In this document: piece by piece, positions 1 through 7,464 of the stretch
Numbering within the stretch: position 1 is the stretch's first letter
How the letters are laid out: every line of letters begins with the position of its first letter
Source: Oscillospiraceae bacterium
GTDB taxonomy: Bacteria; Bacillota; Clostridia; Oscillospirales; Oscillospiraceae
DNA: 64,000 nt
Assembly: GCA_017516065.1 (NCBI GenBank)
Contig: JAFWDQ010000012.1
Location: 1 to 64,000 of the forward strand
Reading direction: 5' to 3'
The notes under the pieces: generated by a model
The model's database searches: none
What the model was told of the DNA's origin: nothing
The model's input: only the letters and a program-made list of their open reading frames with translations
Translations under genes and position numbers: made by a program

Positions 1-2
1 TA

Positions 3-206
3 GATAAATATAATGATCAATATGATAATTTAAAAGTAATATTTAATAATACTTTTCATGATAGATACTTTATTTTAGATGATAAGATGGTGTATCACTG
101 TGGGGCAAGCATTAATAGAATAGGTTATAAAACATTTTCAATTAATCTAATAAGTGATGAAATAGCAATAAAGGCTTTAAAAGATGATGTATTGACTATA
201 AAATAA
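3..206 (+). CDS. C-terminal fragment of a phage-type HxD (phospholipase D-like) protein
   Basis: An open frame enters from the window edge and stops at 204-206, giving 67 residues. It contains FHDRYFILDD followed by VYHCGASINRIGYKTFSI. This HxDR block followed by YHCGAS is, from memory, the C-terminal module of ORF6N-type phage regulatory proteins, where it resembles half of a phospholipase D HKD motif. No start is visible, so length and full domain make-up are unknown. Base composition is very AT-rich (codons such as aat, tta, ata, aga), as in the rest of bases 1-865 and unlike everything to the right. Family name is recall, not search. Confidence 0.5.
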   Translation, partial: DKYNDQYDNLKVIFNNTFHDRYFILDDKMVYHCGASINRIGYKTFSINLISDEIAIKALKDDVLTIK

Positions 207-228
207 AAATGTATTAAAATTGATTTAA

Positions 229-416
229 AGCGAATATTTAGGACTAGTAATAAAAATGATTATTATAGAGAGTCTATGGTTGGTGTAAATAGATATAAAA
301 GTTTTTATGAATCTACCTATTAGTGATATAAAAATATCCGGTTAACTACCGTTATAGATTAGAGTTAAATAAAGGATGGTACCGTGCTTATGCACTCCTT
401 GGTACTATCCTTTTTT
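229..416 (+). promoter_or_regulatory. T-box leader, probable serine specifier (UCU)
   Basis: The segment upstream of the GNAT gene has the parts of a T-box in order. There is an AGAGAG motif near 270 followed by GGTTGGTG, as in the Stem I distal loop region. The specifier context GAA-TCT-A has TCT at 312-314. The T-box motif AGGATGGTACCGTG lies at 373-386. The T-box strand also forms a terminator stem with GGTACTATCCT (401-411) followed by TTTTTT. TCT in the specifier position predicts tRNA-Ser(UCU reader). Uncharged tRNA would favour read-through into the gene at 437. The specifier was read by eye; a one-base shift would give ATC (Ile). Confidence 0.75.
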
Positions 417-436
417 CGCTTTTTAAGGAGGAAATA

Positions 437-865
437 ATGAAATATTTTAAGAAGATAGTAGGAGAAAGATTATACTTATCTCCAATGAATGTAGAAGATG
501 TTGAAACTTATGTTAAATGGATGAGTGATAGATCTGTAACAGATAATTTAGGTAATACCAGAAGTGTTTGTACATTACCTGGAGAAAAAGAGTATATTGA
601 GAGTAGAAAGTCCTCGGATTATGATTTTTCGATTGTATTAAATGATGATACATTAATAGGTAATATAAGTTTAATGGATGTTAATCTAGTCTCGAGAAAA
701 GCTACATTAGGTATATTTATAGGAGATGAAGAAAATAGATCTAAAGGATATGGAACAGAAGCTATGAAATTATTAGTAGATTATGGTTTTAATATTTTAG
801 GTCTACATAACATAGATTTAAATGTATTTGAGTTTAATAAAGGGGCTATTAAAGCTTATGAAAAA
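437..865 (+). CDS. GNAT N-acetyltransferase, truncated at the junction
   Basis: The first 143 residues read as a RimJ/RimL-type GNAT acetyltransferase, which transfers acetyl from acetyl-CoA to an amine. Visible features are an N-terminal [14 protein letters not shown] segment and the acetyl-CoA loop RSKGYGTEA near residues 98-106. The [11 protein letters not shown] motif follows, which in the family runs on to a Gly-Phe pair. Here the sequence changes after AYEK into high-GC DNA that is antisense to valS, so about 30-40 residues are missing. The start has a clear ribosome binding site (AAGGAGG at 424-430). It lies right after the T-box terminator, so the gene is probably tRNA-controlled. The open frame continues to 1963, but that extension is not protein-like. 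Confidence 0.8.
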
Positions 866-866
866 G
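865..866. other. Composition breakpoint / chimeric junction
   Basis: Left of this point the DNA is very AT-rich; right of it GC-rich. The GNAT frame is family-like up to AYEK (last codon 863-865). The valS frame on the other strand is family-like from its start down to RKAVV (last codon 866-868). Both genes are interrupted at the same place, with no direct repeat, IS end or integrase visible. The exact base is uncertain by a few positions. Confidence 0.85.
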
Positions 867-1840
867 ACCACGGCCTTCCGGGCCTCATAGCGGTCCATGC
901 CGTTGTACCGGCCGCCGTTTTCGTTGACCACGCCGTTGTCGTCCAGGACCCGGAGGATCTCCAGATCGTGGCGCAGACCGACCTCGAAGTCGTTGGGGTC
1001 GTGGGCAGGGGTCATCTTCACGCAGCCGGTGCCGAAGTCCATCTCCACGTACTCGTCGGCTACGATGGGGATCTCCCGGTCCATGAGGGGCAGCATGCAG
1101 GTCTTGCCGATCAGATGCTGATACCGCTCGTCGTCGGGATGCACGGCCACGCCGGTGTCGCCCATCATGGTCTCCGGACGGGTGGTGGCCACCACCAGAT
1201 AGCCGGAGCCGTCGGTGAGGGGATAGCGGATGTACCACAGATGGCCGGGCTTGTCCTGATACTCCACCTCCGCGTCGGACAGGGCCGTGGTGCAGTGGGG
1301 GCACCAGTTGATGATGCGGCTGCCCTTGTAGATCAGGCCCTTTTCATAGAGGTTGACGAAGACCTCCCGGACGGCTTTCGAGCAGCCCTCGTCCATGGTG
1401 AACCGGGCCCGCTCCCAGTCACAGGAGGCGCCCAGCTTCTTTTGCTGCTCCACGATCCGGTTGCCGTAGGTATTCTTCCAGTCCCAGACCCGCTCCAGGA
1501 ACTTTTCCCGGCCCAGATCATAGCGGGTGAGATTTTCCTTGACCCGCAGTTCTTCCTCCACCTTGATCTGGGTGGCGATGCCGGCATGGTCCGTACCGGG
1601 GAGCCAAAGGGCGGCATAGCCCTGCATGCGCTTGAACCGGGTCAGGATATCCTGAAGGGTACAGTCCATGGCGTGGCCCATGTGGAGCTGACCGGTCACA
1701 TTGGGAGGCGGCATGACGATGGTGAAGGGCTTCTTCTCCGGATCCCGGATGCCCCGGAAGCAGCCGTTCTGCTCCCACATCTCATAGATCCGGGCCTCTA
1801 CGGTCTGGGGGTCGTATACTTTCGGCAGTTCTTTTTTCAT
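866..1840 (-). CDS. valS: Valine-tRNA ligase, 5' part only
   Basis: This encodes the first 325 residues of valyl-tRNA synthetase, which charges tRNA-Val in the cytoplasm. The N-terminal start [15 protein letters not shown] is typical. The HIGH motif is present as HMGH at residues 53-56 after PPPNVTGQL, and the CP1 editing domain begins with [17 protein letters not shown] near residue 218. The family is usually about 880 residues, so the rest of editing, the KMSKS loop, the anticodon-binding domain and the C-terminal coiled coil are missing beyond the junction. A valine T-box precedes it. As an essential gene it is unlikely to be naturally broken here, which favours an assembly or contig-end explanation. 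Confidence 0.93.
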
Positions 1841-1859
1841 AGTGTTCCTCCATCCTCTG

Positions 1860-2104
1860 CAATAAAAAACGTCCTGAAATCACATGATCTCAGGACGAAT
1901 GAGAGCTCATCCGCGGTACCACCTGAATTCGGGCGGAGCCCGCCCACACTCATGACCCGATAACGAGGGCCCTCCGCCGACGCTTACTGAAGTTCAGCGC
2001 CGGGACTCCGGGACGACTTCTGCGCCGCCTCACGCGGCCTTGCACCTGCCGGCCGCTCTCTTCGCATCAGCTGCGCGCATACTGCTTCCCATCCTTGCCT
2101 TTGG
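1860..2104 (-). promoter_or_regulatory. Valine T-box riboswitch of valS
   Basis: Read on the minus strand, an AGAGAG element (complement near 2056-2061) is followed by GGTGCAAG. The specifier context is GAA-GTC-G, with GTC (Val) at 2015-2017. The T-box motif GGTGGTACCGCGG is at 1911-1923. Next comes a terminator stem GTCCTGA...TCAGGAC (1871-1896) with a T-run at 1863-1868. The Val specifier matches the downstream gene, which makes the assignment strong. Uncharged tRNA-Val should stabilise the antiterminator and raise valS expression. Confidence 0.95.
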
Positions 2105-2109
2105 CTGAA

Positions 2110-2138
2110 ATTATAGCAACCGCCTGCATCTTTGTCAA
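2110..2138 (-). promoter_or_regulatory. Sigma-A promoter of the valS T-box leader
   Basis: On the minus strand TTGACA (2133-2138) and TATAAT (2110-2115) are separated by 17 bases, a perfect match to the vegetative consensus. It places the transcription start at about 2103, directly ahead of T-box Stem I. Confidence 0.9.
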
Positions 2139-2182
2139 CTGTACCGGAGAAAAGAATGTAAGTCCGATCGGCTGTTTTTTTC

Positions 2183-2205
2183 AGCATGCGGTTATAACAG
2201 CATGC
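2183..2205. repeat. Paired AGCATGC repeats upstream of the ferredoxin promoter
   Basis: Two AGCATGC copies (2183-2189 and 2199-2205) flank GGTTATAAC. Because GCATGC is itself palindromic, the pair is both direct and inverted. It abuts the -35 of the ferredoxin promoter, so it could be an operator, but this is unproven. Confidence 0.4.
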
Positions 2206-2234
2206 TTTACGGGCAAATTATATTATGTTATACT
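2206..2234 (+). promoter_or_regulatory. Probable promoter of the ferredoxin gene
   Basis: TTTACG (2206-2211, 4/6) and TATACT (2229-2234, 5/6) are spaced by 17 bases. The predicted start lies about 35 bases before the ferredoxin ATG. Confidence 0.55.
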
Positions 2235-2277
2235 TGCTGAAGCAGCGGTACCTGACAGACCAAAAGGAGGAAGCACA

Positions 2278-2463
2278 ATGCGTTATTTCGTCAACAGCAA
2301 CTGTATCGGCTGCGGCCTGTGCACCGGCATCTGCCCGGAGATCTTCACAATGGGCGACGCAGGCCTGGCTGTGGCAAAAGAAGGAGATGTGCCGGAAGAA
2401 CTGCTGGACAGCGCGGCGGAGGCCAGGACCAGCTGTCCCGTAGAGGCCATCGAAGAGGCATGA
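2278..2463 (+). CDS. Small [4Fe-4S] ferredoxin
   Basis: This is a 61-residue electron carrier. The motif C-IG-C-GL-C near residues 9-15 and a single CPVEAI block near residue 54 supply four cysteines. That fits one [4Fe-4S] cluster, as in monocluster ferredoxins of about 60 residues, rather than the two-cluster clostridial type. The start is the ATG preceded by AAAGGAGG (2262-2269); an upstream in-frame extension lacks a binding site. It is a monocistronic unit with its own promoter and a strong terminator. The redox partner cannot be told from the neighbours. Confidence 0.92.
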   Translation: MRYFVNSNCIGCGLCTGICPEIFTMGDAGLAVAKEGDVPEELLDSAAEARTSCPVEAIEEA

Positions 2464-2471
2464 AGGAATCG

Positions 2472-2509
2472 CCGCCTCACGCTCCGAAATCGGAGCGTGA
2501 GGCGGTTTT
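2472..2509 (+). terminator. Rho-independent terminator after ferredoxin
   Basis: A perfect 15-bp stem (2472-2486 with 2491-2505), an AAAT loop and a short T-run lie 8 bases after the stop codon. Confidence 0.85.
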
Positions 2510-2578
2510 CCTTGACACGATAGGGTTTTCCGTGATATTTTCAAATAAATCAAGAGAACTGCCGAGAGGAGAAATTTT

Positions 2579-3244
2579 ATGAATATCATCTTCTGGTCTG
2601 ATTACGCTTGCCCCTACTGCTACATCGGAGAGACGAATTTGAAAAAGGCCATTCGGGAGCTCAAGAGCGAGTATTCCTTTGAGGTCCAGATGAAGGCCTT
2701 TGAGCTGGACGACCGGGCCAGCCGGGAATATACCGGCACCACGGTGGACCGTTTTGCGGAAAAACATAATCTGTCGCCGGAGGAGGCCCGGGAGCAGGTG
2801 GACAGCATCTCCGCGCTTGGCCGGGAGGCCGGGCTGGACTTCAATTATGCCGACACCCGCTATACCAACACCTTTGACGCCCTGCGTCTGACAAAGTTCG
2901 CGCAGAAAAAGAGCGCGGAACTTGCAGATCGCCTCTCGGAGAGGTTCTTTCACGCCTATTTCTGCGAGTGTCTGGAGCTGGCCGACCACGATGTGCTGCT
3001 CCGGATCGCCGTAGAGGAGGGGCTGCCGGAGGACGAGGTGAAACAGGTGCTGGCCACCGACGCCTGCGGCCCCGAGGTGCGCTGGGACGAGACGATGGCC
3101 CAGCGCAACGGTATCAACACCGTCCCGTTCTATATTCTGGACAGAAAGTATGCCATCCCCGGCGCGCTGTCGGTGGAGAACTTCAAGCAGATCCTGCTGG
3201 GGGCCCTCAATCCGGAGGAGGACCCGGAGGACGCCGGAGAATGA
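2579..3244 (+). CDS. DsbA-family oxidoreductase, FrnE / 2-hydroxychromene-2-carboxylate isomerase-like
   Basis: This is a 221-residue thioredoxin-fold protein. CPYC sits at residues 11-14, right after a first beta strand (NIIFWSDYA), and a cis-Pro region (INTVPFYIL) near residue 180 completes the thioredoxin active site. A helical insertion lies between. There is no signal peptide, so it should be cytosolic, as in the FrnE/YwbO group, whose members act as dithiol-disulfide oxidoreductases. The start has GAGAGGAG at 2563-2570. It stands alone between two hairpins. The substrate is unknown; the acidic C-terminal tail is variable in the family. Confidence 0.85.
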   Translation: MNIIFWSDYACPYCYIGETNLKKAIRELKSEYSFEVQMKAFELDDRASREYTGTTVDRFAEKHNLSPEEAREQVDSISALGREAGLDFNYADTRYTNTFDALRLTKFAQKKSAELADRLSERFFHAYFCECLELADHDVLLRIAVEEGLPEDEVKQVLATDACGPEVRWDETMAQRNGINTVPFYILDRKYAIPGALSVENFKQILLGALNPEEDPEDAGE

Positions 3245-3258
3245 CCGGGCGATCAGAA

Positions 3259-3291
3259 GGGATCTTGACGCGTGATCTGCCGTAAGATCCC
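3259..3291. other. Hairpin in the DsbA-like / CDF intergenic gap
   Basis: GGGATCTT (3259-3266) pairs with AAGATCCC (3284-3291), and GATCT or GATC recurs several times around it. There is no T-run, so terminator function is doubtful. Confidence 0.3.
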
Positions 3292-3341
3292 AACTGATCT
3301 GCGGTGTGATCGACATGGCGCATAAAAGAGGAGGGACCGCT

Positions 3342-4484
3342 GTGGCGGAGAAGGAAATCAATTTCACAGAGGAGCGGCAGAGCAGGAACACCGTCATCGT
3401 ACGTACCAGCGTCATCGGAATCGCCGCCAATGTGCTGCTGGCGATCTTCAAGGCGGTGGTGGGACTGCTGTCCAACTCCATCGCAGTCGTGCTGGACGCG
3501 GTGAACAATCTCTCCGACGCCCTCTCCTCGGTGATCACCATCGTCGGTACGAAGCTGGCCAGTAAGCGGCCGGACAGAAAGCATCCCATGGGTTACGGGC
3601 GCATCGAGTATCTCAGCGCCATGATCGTGGCGGCTATCGTGCTGTACGCCGGCATCACCTCCGCCGTGGAGTCGGTGAAGAAGATCATCCACCCGGAGCA
3701 GGCGGACTACTCCACCGTCACGCTGATTATCCTTGCCGCCGCCATCGTGGTGAAGATCCTGCTGGGCCGGTTCGTCAAGGCCCGGGGCAAAAAGGTGAAT
3801 TCGTCGGCCCTGGTGGCCTCCGGCGCGGACGCCATGTTCGACGCCATCCTGTCAGCCTCTGTGCTGGCCTCTGCGATCATCTTTCTGGTCTTTGGGGTTT
3901 CCCTGGAGGCATATATCGGCGTGATCATCTCCATCTTCATCATCAAGTCCGGCGTCGAGATGCTGGTGGAGACCCTCAACGACATTCTGGGTACGCGGCC
4001 CGACGCGGAGCTGGCCCGGGAGGTCAAACGCCTTCTGGCGGAGGAGCCGGAGGTCCGGGGGGCGTACGACTTGATCCTGAACAACTATGGCCCGGATAAA
4101 AATTACGGCTCCGTCCATCTGGAGCTGCCGGACACCATGACGGTGGATCAGGTGGACCGGCTCACCCGCAGGGTCGAGACGAAGGTCTATCGGGAGACCG
4201 GCGTGGCCCTCACCGGGATCGGCGTGTACGCCTATAACACCGCAGACGATGAGGCGGCTAAGATCCGGGAGACGGTGGAGCGCACGGTGCTTGCCCACGA
4301 CTGGGCGCTGCAGGTCCACGGCTTCTACGCGGAGCCGGAGCAGCGGCAGATGCGCTTTGACGTGGTCATGGACTTTAAGATCGATCCCCGCGAGGGCGTC
4401 AATATCCTGCTGGAGGAGCTGAAGGCCCTGTATCCGGATTACGGGATCACGATTCTTCCGGATATCGACGTATCTGAGATCTGA
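3342..4484 (+). CDS. Cation diffusion facilitator (Zn/Fe/Mn/Co efflux) transporter
   Basis: About 380 residues. Six membrane segments lie in the first 220 residues. The second carries LDAVNNLSDALSS, the CDF metal site with Asp/Asn/Asp, and the fifth carries GADAMFDAI. A cytoplasmic C-terminal ferredoxin-like domain follows (from about ARE-VKRLLAEEPEV), as needed for dimeric Me2+/H+ antiport. I chose the GTG at 3342 because GAGGAGGG precedes it at the right distance; an upstream GTG at 3306 would add 12 residues without a binding site. The metal cannot be assigned from sequence. The C-terminus extends past the usual domain with a second ferredoxin-like region. Confidence 0.9.
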   Translation: MAEKEINFTEERQSRNTVIVRTSVIGIAANVLLAIFKAVVGLLSNSIAVVLDAVNNLSDALSSVITIVGTKLASKRPDRKHPMGYGRIEYLSAMIVAAIVLYAGITSAVESVKKIIHPEQADYSTVTLIILAAAIVVKILLGRFVKARGKKVNSSALVASGADAMFDAILSASVLASAIIFLVFGVSLEAYIGVIISIFIIKSGVEMLVETLNDILGTRPDAELAREVKRLLAEEPEVRGAYDLILNNYGPDKNYGSVHLELPDTMTVDQVDRLTRRVETKVYRETGVALTGIGVYAYNTADDEAAKIRETVERTVLAHDWALQVHGFYAEPEQRQMRFDVVMDFKIDPREGVNILLEELKALYPDYGITILPDIDVSEI

Positions 4485-4496
4485 TCGGAAAACAAA

Positions 4497-4537
4497 GAGA
4501 GCCCTGCAGGTCGGTTTGACCTGCAGGGCTCTTTCTG
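4497..4537. terminator. Bidirectional terminator between the CDF gene and deoD
   Basis: AGAGCCCTGCAGGTC pairs with its complement across a GGTTT loop (4497-4532). T-rich sequence follows on the plus strand and A-rich sequence lies on the other side, so it can stop both convergent genes. Confidence 0.85.
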
Positions 4538-4553
4538 TTTTGTAGATGGGGTT

Positions 4554-5291
4554 TCAGTCGCCCAGCGCGTCCCAGGCGGTATCCAGAGCGATCTCCATCA
4601 TCTCGGTGAAGCTGTTCTGCCGTTCCTCGGCGGAGAGCTCCTCCCCGGAGAAGATGTGGTCGGAGATGGTCAGCAGGGAGAGGGCCCGCTTCTTCGAGGC
4701 CATGGCCTCCAGATACAGGCCCGCCGTCTCCATCTCCACGGCCCGCATCCCCATGGCCCGGAAGGCCTCGTTGGCGTGGGGATTGGCGTTGTAGAAGGGG
4801 TCGGTGGTCAGCACGGGGCCCACATTTGCCCGCGCGCCCCGGGCCTCCGCCAGCTCCACGGCCTTCCGCAGCAGGGCAAAGTCCGCCGTGGGAGCCAGAG
4901 TGGCGGGGAAATCGTACTGGCTGGCAAAATTGGAGTTGGTGCAGGCGCTCATGGCCAGCACCAGATCCCGCACGTGGGTTTCCTCGGACAGACCGCCGGC
5001 GGAGCCGATGCGCAGGATGATGTCCACACCGAAGAAGTTGTACAGCTCGTGGGCGTACAGGCACATGGAGGGGATGCCCATGCCGCTGCCCATGACGGAG
5101 ATGCGCTTGCCCTTATAGATGCCGGTGTAGCCGAGCATATTGCGCACGGTGTTGAAGCAGACGGCGTCCGTGAGGTAGTTTTCCGCCACGGTCTTGGCCC
5201 GCAGAGGGTCGCCGGGCATCAGAACGGCCCGGGAGATGAGCTCGGGGTCGGCCACGATGCAGGCCGAGGGGGAGGAAATGATCTTACCCAT
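4554..5291 (-). CDS. deoD: Purine nucleoside phosphorylase, DeoD type
   Basis: This is 245 residues, the family's normal length. It phosphorolyses purine (deoxy)nucleosides to base and (deoxy)ribose-1-phosphate. Seen here: MPGDPLRA (phosphate site, near residue 25), GSGMGIPS, RIGSAGG, VEMETAGLY (nucleoside site) and the acid/base SDHIFSG near residue 210. It lies 20 bases downstream of mtnA on the same strand, so the two are probably one operon. That context suggests DeoD feeds 5-modified ribose-1-phosphates to MtnA, though general purine salvage is equally possible. Confidence 0.95.
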   Translation of the reverse strand: MGKIISSPSACIVADPELISRAVLMPGDPLRAKTVAENYLTDAVCFNTVRNMLGYTGIYKGKRISVMGSGMGIPSMCLYAHELYNFFGVDIILRIGSAGGLSEETHVRDLVLAMSACTNSNFASQYDFPATLAPTADFALLRKAVELAEARGARANVGPVLTTDPFYNANPHANEAFRAMGMRAVEMETAGLYLEAMASKKRALSLLTISDHIFSGEELSAEERQNSFTEMMEIALDTAWDALGD

Positions 5292-5311
5292 AGTCGTATC
5301 TCTCCTTATGA

Positions 5312-6379
5312 TCAGTCAAACAGAGCCGCAAGGCTCTCGGTGTACGGCGCCCGGCAGATGCCCTTTTCCGTGATGATGGCGGTGATCAGCGAGTGATCCG
5401 TCACGTCGAAAGCGGGGTTGTAGCACTTGACCTCCGGCAGAGCCATGGGCTTTGCGTACCACTTGGTCTTGATCTCCTCCGGCTGACGCAGCTCGATCCT
5501 GATGTCGTCGCCGGTGGGACAGTTCATATCGATGGTAGAGGTGGGGCCCAGCACGTAGAAGGGGATGCCGTAGTGCTTGGCCAGGATCGCCACGCCGCTG
5601 GTGCCGATCTTGTTGGCGGCGTCGCCGTTGGCGGCCACCCGGTCGCAGCCCACGAAGCAGGCATTGATCCAGCCGTTTTTCATCACGATGCTGGCCATAT
5701 TGTCGCAGATCAGCGTCACGTCCACACCGGCCCGCTGCAGCTCAAAGGCGGTCAGACGGGCGCCTTGGAGCAGAGGGCGGGTCTCGTCGGCAAAGACCCG
5801 GAAGTTCATACCCTTTTCCCTGCCCAGCAGGATGGGGCCCTGGCCGGTGCCGTAGCGGGAGGTGGCCAGCGGTCCGGCGTTGCAGTGGGTGAGGATGCCG
5901 TCGCCGTCCTTCACCAGAGACAGGCCGTATTCGGAGATGGCGTGGCACATCCGGATATCCTCCTCGTGGATGGCGCGGCACTCCTTCTCCAGCAGGGCCA
6001 GGATGTCCTCAACGGGCTTCTCCCGGTTGGCGGTCACGACGCCCTCCATGCGGTTCAGTGCCCAGCTCAGGTTTACCGCCGTGGGCCGGGAGGAGTTGAG
6101 ATACTCCTTGAGCCGATGAAATTCGCTGTAAAAGCCGTCGAAGTCCTTCGCCTTGATCTGTCGGGCCAGGACGTAGATACCGTATCCGGCGCAGATGCCG
6201 ATGGCCGGCGCGCCCCGGATCTTCAGTTGATAGATGGCATCGTACATCGCCTCCGGGGTGTTCAGTTCGATGTACTTCACCTCGCCCGGCAGCAGGGTCT
6301 GGTCGATGATGACCACGCTCGTCCCGTCGTCGGAGAGACGTACGTTGTCGATATGCGTCACTTTACGGATCTCGTCCAT
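5312..6379 (-). CDS. mtnA: S-methyl-5-thioribose-1-phosphate isomerase
   Basis: This is a 355-residue member of the eIF2B-like sugar isomerase family, which converts methylthioribose-1-P (or 5-deoxyribose-1-P) to the ribulose form. The catalytic Cys is in [15 protein letters not shown] and the catalytic Asp in [18 protein letters not shown] is the substrate loop. A binding site AAAAGGAG precedes the ATG. No mtnK, mtnP, mtnB or aldolase is nearby, so the pathway is incomplete in this window; deoD directly downstream may provide the phosphorolysis step. It could also belong to a 5-deoxyribose disposal route. Confidence 0.93.
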   Translation of the reverse strand: MDEIRKVTHIDNVRLSDDGTSVVIIDQTLLPGEVKYIELNTPEAMYDAIYQLKIRGAPAIGICAGYGIYVLARQIKAKDFDGFYSEFHRLKEYLNSSRPTAVNLSWALNRMEGVVTANREKPVEDILALLEKECRAIHEEDIRMCHAISEYGLSLVKDGDGILTHCNAGPLATSRYGTGQGPILLGREKGMNFRVFADETRPLLQGARLTAFELQRAGVDVTLICDNMASIVMKNGWINACFVGCDRVAANGDAANKIGTSGVAILAKHYGIPFYVLGPTSTIDMNCPTGDDIRIELRQPEEIKTKWYAKPMALPEVKCYNPAFDVTDHSLITAIITEKGICRAPYTESLAALFD

Positions 6380-6421
6380 ATGCGCAGGCTCCTTTTCGCT
6401 TTGTTGTCAGGAATTTTTTTC

Positions 6422-6450
6422 ATCATAACACAGACCCGGCGGCAAATCAA
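6422..6450 (-). promoter_or_regulatory. Promoter of mtnA-deoD
   Basis: On the minus strand TTGATT (6445-6450) and TATGAT (6422-6427) have a 17-base spacer, with the start site about 50 bases before mtnA. Confidence 0.65.
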
Positions 6451-6574
6451 TGGCCGGGAAGAGAAAACGCCGCCTTGAACGACACGCTGTCCGCGATGAC
6501 GTGGATGTGGAACACGCGCTGTCAGGTTTGCTGCCGAGAGCGGCGCAGAGGGGAAAAGTCAGTTTTCCGGTTTG

Positions 6575-7120
6575 TTAAAATCTGGTTGGGTCAAGCATCT
6601 TGACAACCTTTGCCGGACTGCCGACAACAACAGCGTAATCCGGTACATCCTTTGTGACCACGGACATTGCGCCTACCACGGCATGCTTTCCGACTCTTAC
6701 TCCGGGAAGTATGGTCGCTCCGGCACCGATCCATGCGCTTTCTGCGATCACGACAGGCTTGCAGAGCAGTACCTGCAGATCGTAGGGATCGTGGTTGTTG
6801 GAGATGATCTGCGCATTAGCGGCAATCATAGCATTATCTTCCAACGTAATTCCGCCCCTTGCCATCAGAAGAACATTGCTGTTTACAAAGACATTTTTCC
6901 CGATAAGCACTTTGTCAAAAGCCGCCCCCGACAGCGGTGCGATAATCAGGCTTCCTTCTCCGATTTTATCGCCAAACAATTCCTTTAACAGAGCGGTATA
7001 ATCCTCTGTCATCGGCATCGTGTGATTCAGCTTGTAGACAGTCTGCGACTGCCGTGCCATTTCTGCCAGTTCTTCTGCGGTCATTTGCCTCATATCTACT
7101 CTTACTTCTGCGTTATTCAT
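6575..7120 (-). CDS. Hexapeptide-repeat acetyltransferase (maltose/galactoside O-acetyltransferase family)
   Basis: About 181 residues. The N-terminal helical part (TAEELAEMARQSQ) is the Mac domain-like cap. It is followed by left-handed beta-helix hexapeptide repeats and the signature region ISNNHDPYDLQ, AWIGAGATILPGVRVGKHAVVGAMSVVTKDVPD. Such enzymes acetylate sugars or other small hydroxyl acceptors using acetyl-CoA. The ATG at 7120 follows AAAGGAG; an upstream start would add 17 residues of poor quality. GC content is lower than its neighbours (an estimate by eye), and it stands alone with its own promoter, which may mean recent transfer. Acceptor unknown. Confidence 0.85.
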   Translation of the reverse strand: MNNAEVRVDMRQMTAEELAEMARQSQTVYKLNHTMPMTEDYTALLKELFGDKIGEGSLIIAPLSGAAFDKVLIGKNVFVNSNVLLMARGGITLEDNAMIAANAQIISNNHDPYDLQVLLCKPVVIAESAWIGAGATILPGVRVGKHAVVGAMSVVTKDVPDYAVVVGSPAKVVKMLDPTRF

Positions 7121-7170
7121 AATCGATACTCCTTTTGTGCTCTTTGCTAATTTCTCATCAGTCGAGAACA

Positions 7171-7199
7171 ATTATATCGATGAAATCTGGAAAGCGCAA
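7171..7199 (-). promoter_or_regulatory. Promoter of the hexapeptide acetyltransferase
   Basis: On the minus strand TTGCGC (7194-7199) and a perfect TATAAT (7171-7176) are spaced by 17 bases. Confidence 0.6.
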
Positions 7200-7241
7200 G
7201 GAGCAGCGGAATGAGCGCGGGGTGTCTTTTGATGCAGGACA

Positions 7242-7279
7242 TAAAAAGTCGCCGCAAGCGATATGAGGCTTGCGGCGAC
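7242..7279 (-). terminator. Terminator of tRNA-Pro
   Basis: GTCGCCGCAAGC pairs with GCTTGCGGCGAC (7248-7279), followed on the minus strand by a T-run. It begins immediately after the tRNA CCA end. Confidence 0.9.
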
Positions 7280-7280
7280 A

Positions 7281-7358
7281 TGGTCCGAGTGGGGAGACTC
7301 GAACTCCCGGCATCCAGCTCCCAAAGCTGGCGCGCTACCAGCTGCGCTACACCCGGAT
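7281..7358 (-). tRNA. tRNA-Pro (anticodon TGG)
   Basis: On the minus strand the cloverleaf reads: acceptor CCGGGTG/CACTCGG, D arm with AGCTGGTA, anticodon stem CCAGC/GCTGG around loop TTTGGGA (anticodon TGG), T arm GGGAG-TTCGAGT-CTCCC, discriminator A and an encoded CCA. It decodes CCA and, by wobble, other proline codons. Confidence 0.97.
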
Positions 7359-7393
7359 AGAACAGGGCAATCGCCCCGGCAGGTCACCACTCC

Positions 7394-7421
7394 ATTATAG
7401 ACCATTTTGTGAAAAAGGCAA
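7394..7421 (-). promoter_or_regulatory. Promoter of tRNA-Pro
   Basis: On the minus strand TTGCCT (7416-7421) and TATAAT (7394-7399) have a 16-base spacer, about 30 bases before the tRNA 5' end. Confidence 0.65.
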
Positions 7422-7464
7422 GAACAATGCGCCGTCCGCAGGACAGCGCATTGAAAGAGCCGTC

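Noticed and set aside
437..1963. A 508-codon open frame continuing from the GNAT start into high-GC DNA
   Set aside because: After residue 143 it is antisense to valS, Ala/Gly/Val/His-rich and without domain signs; it is a by-product of the junction.
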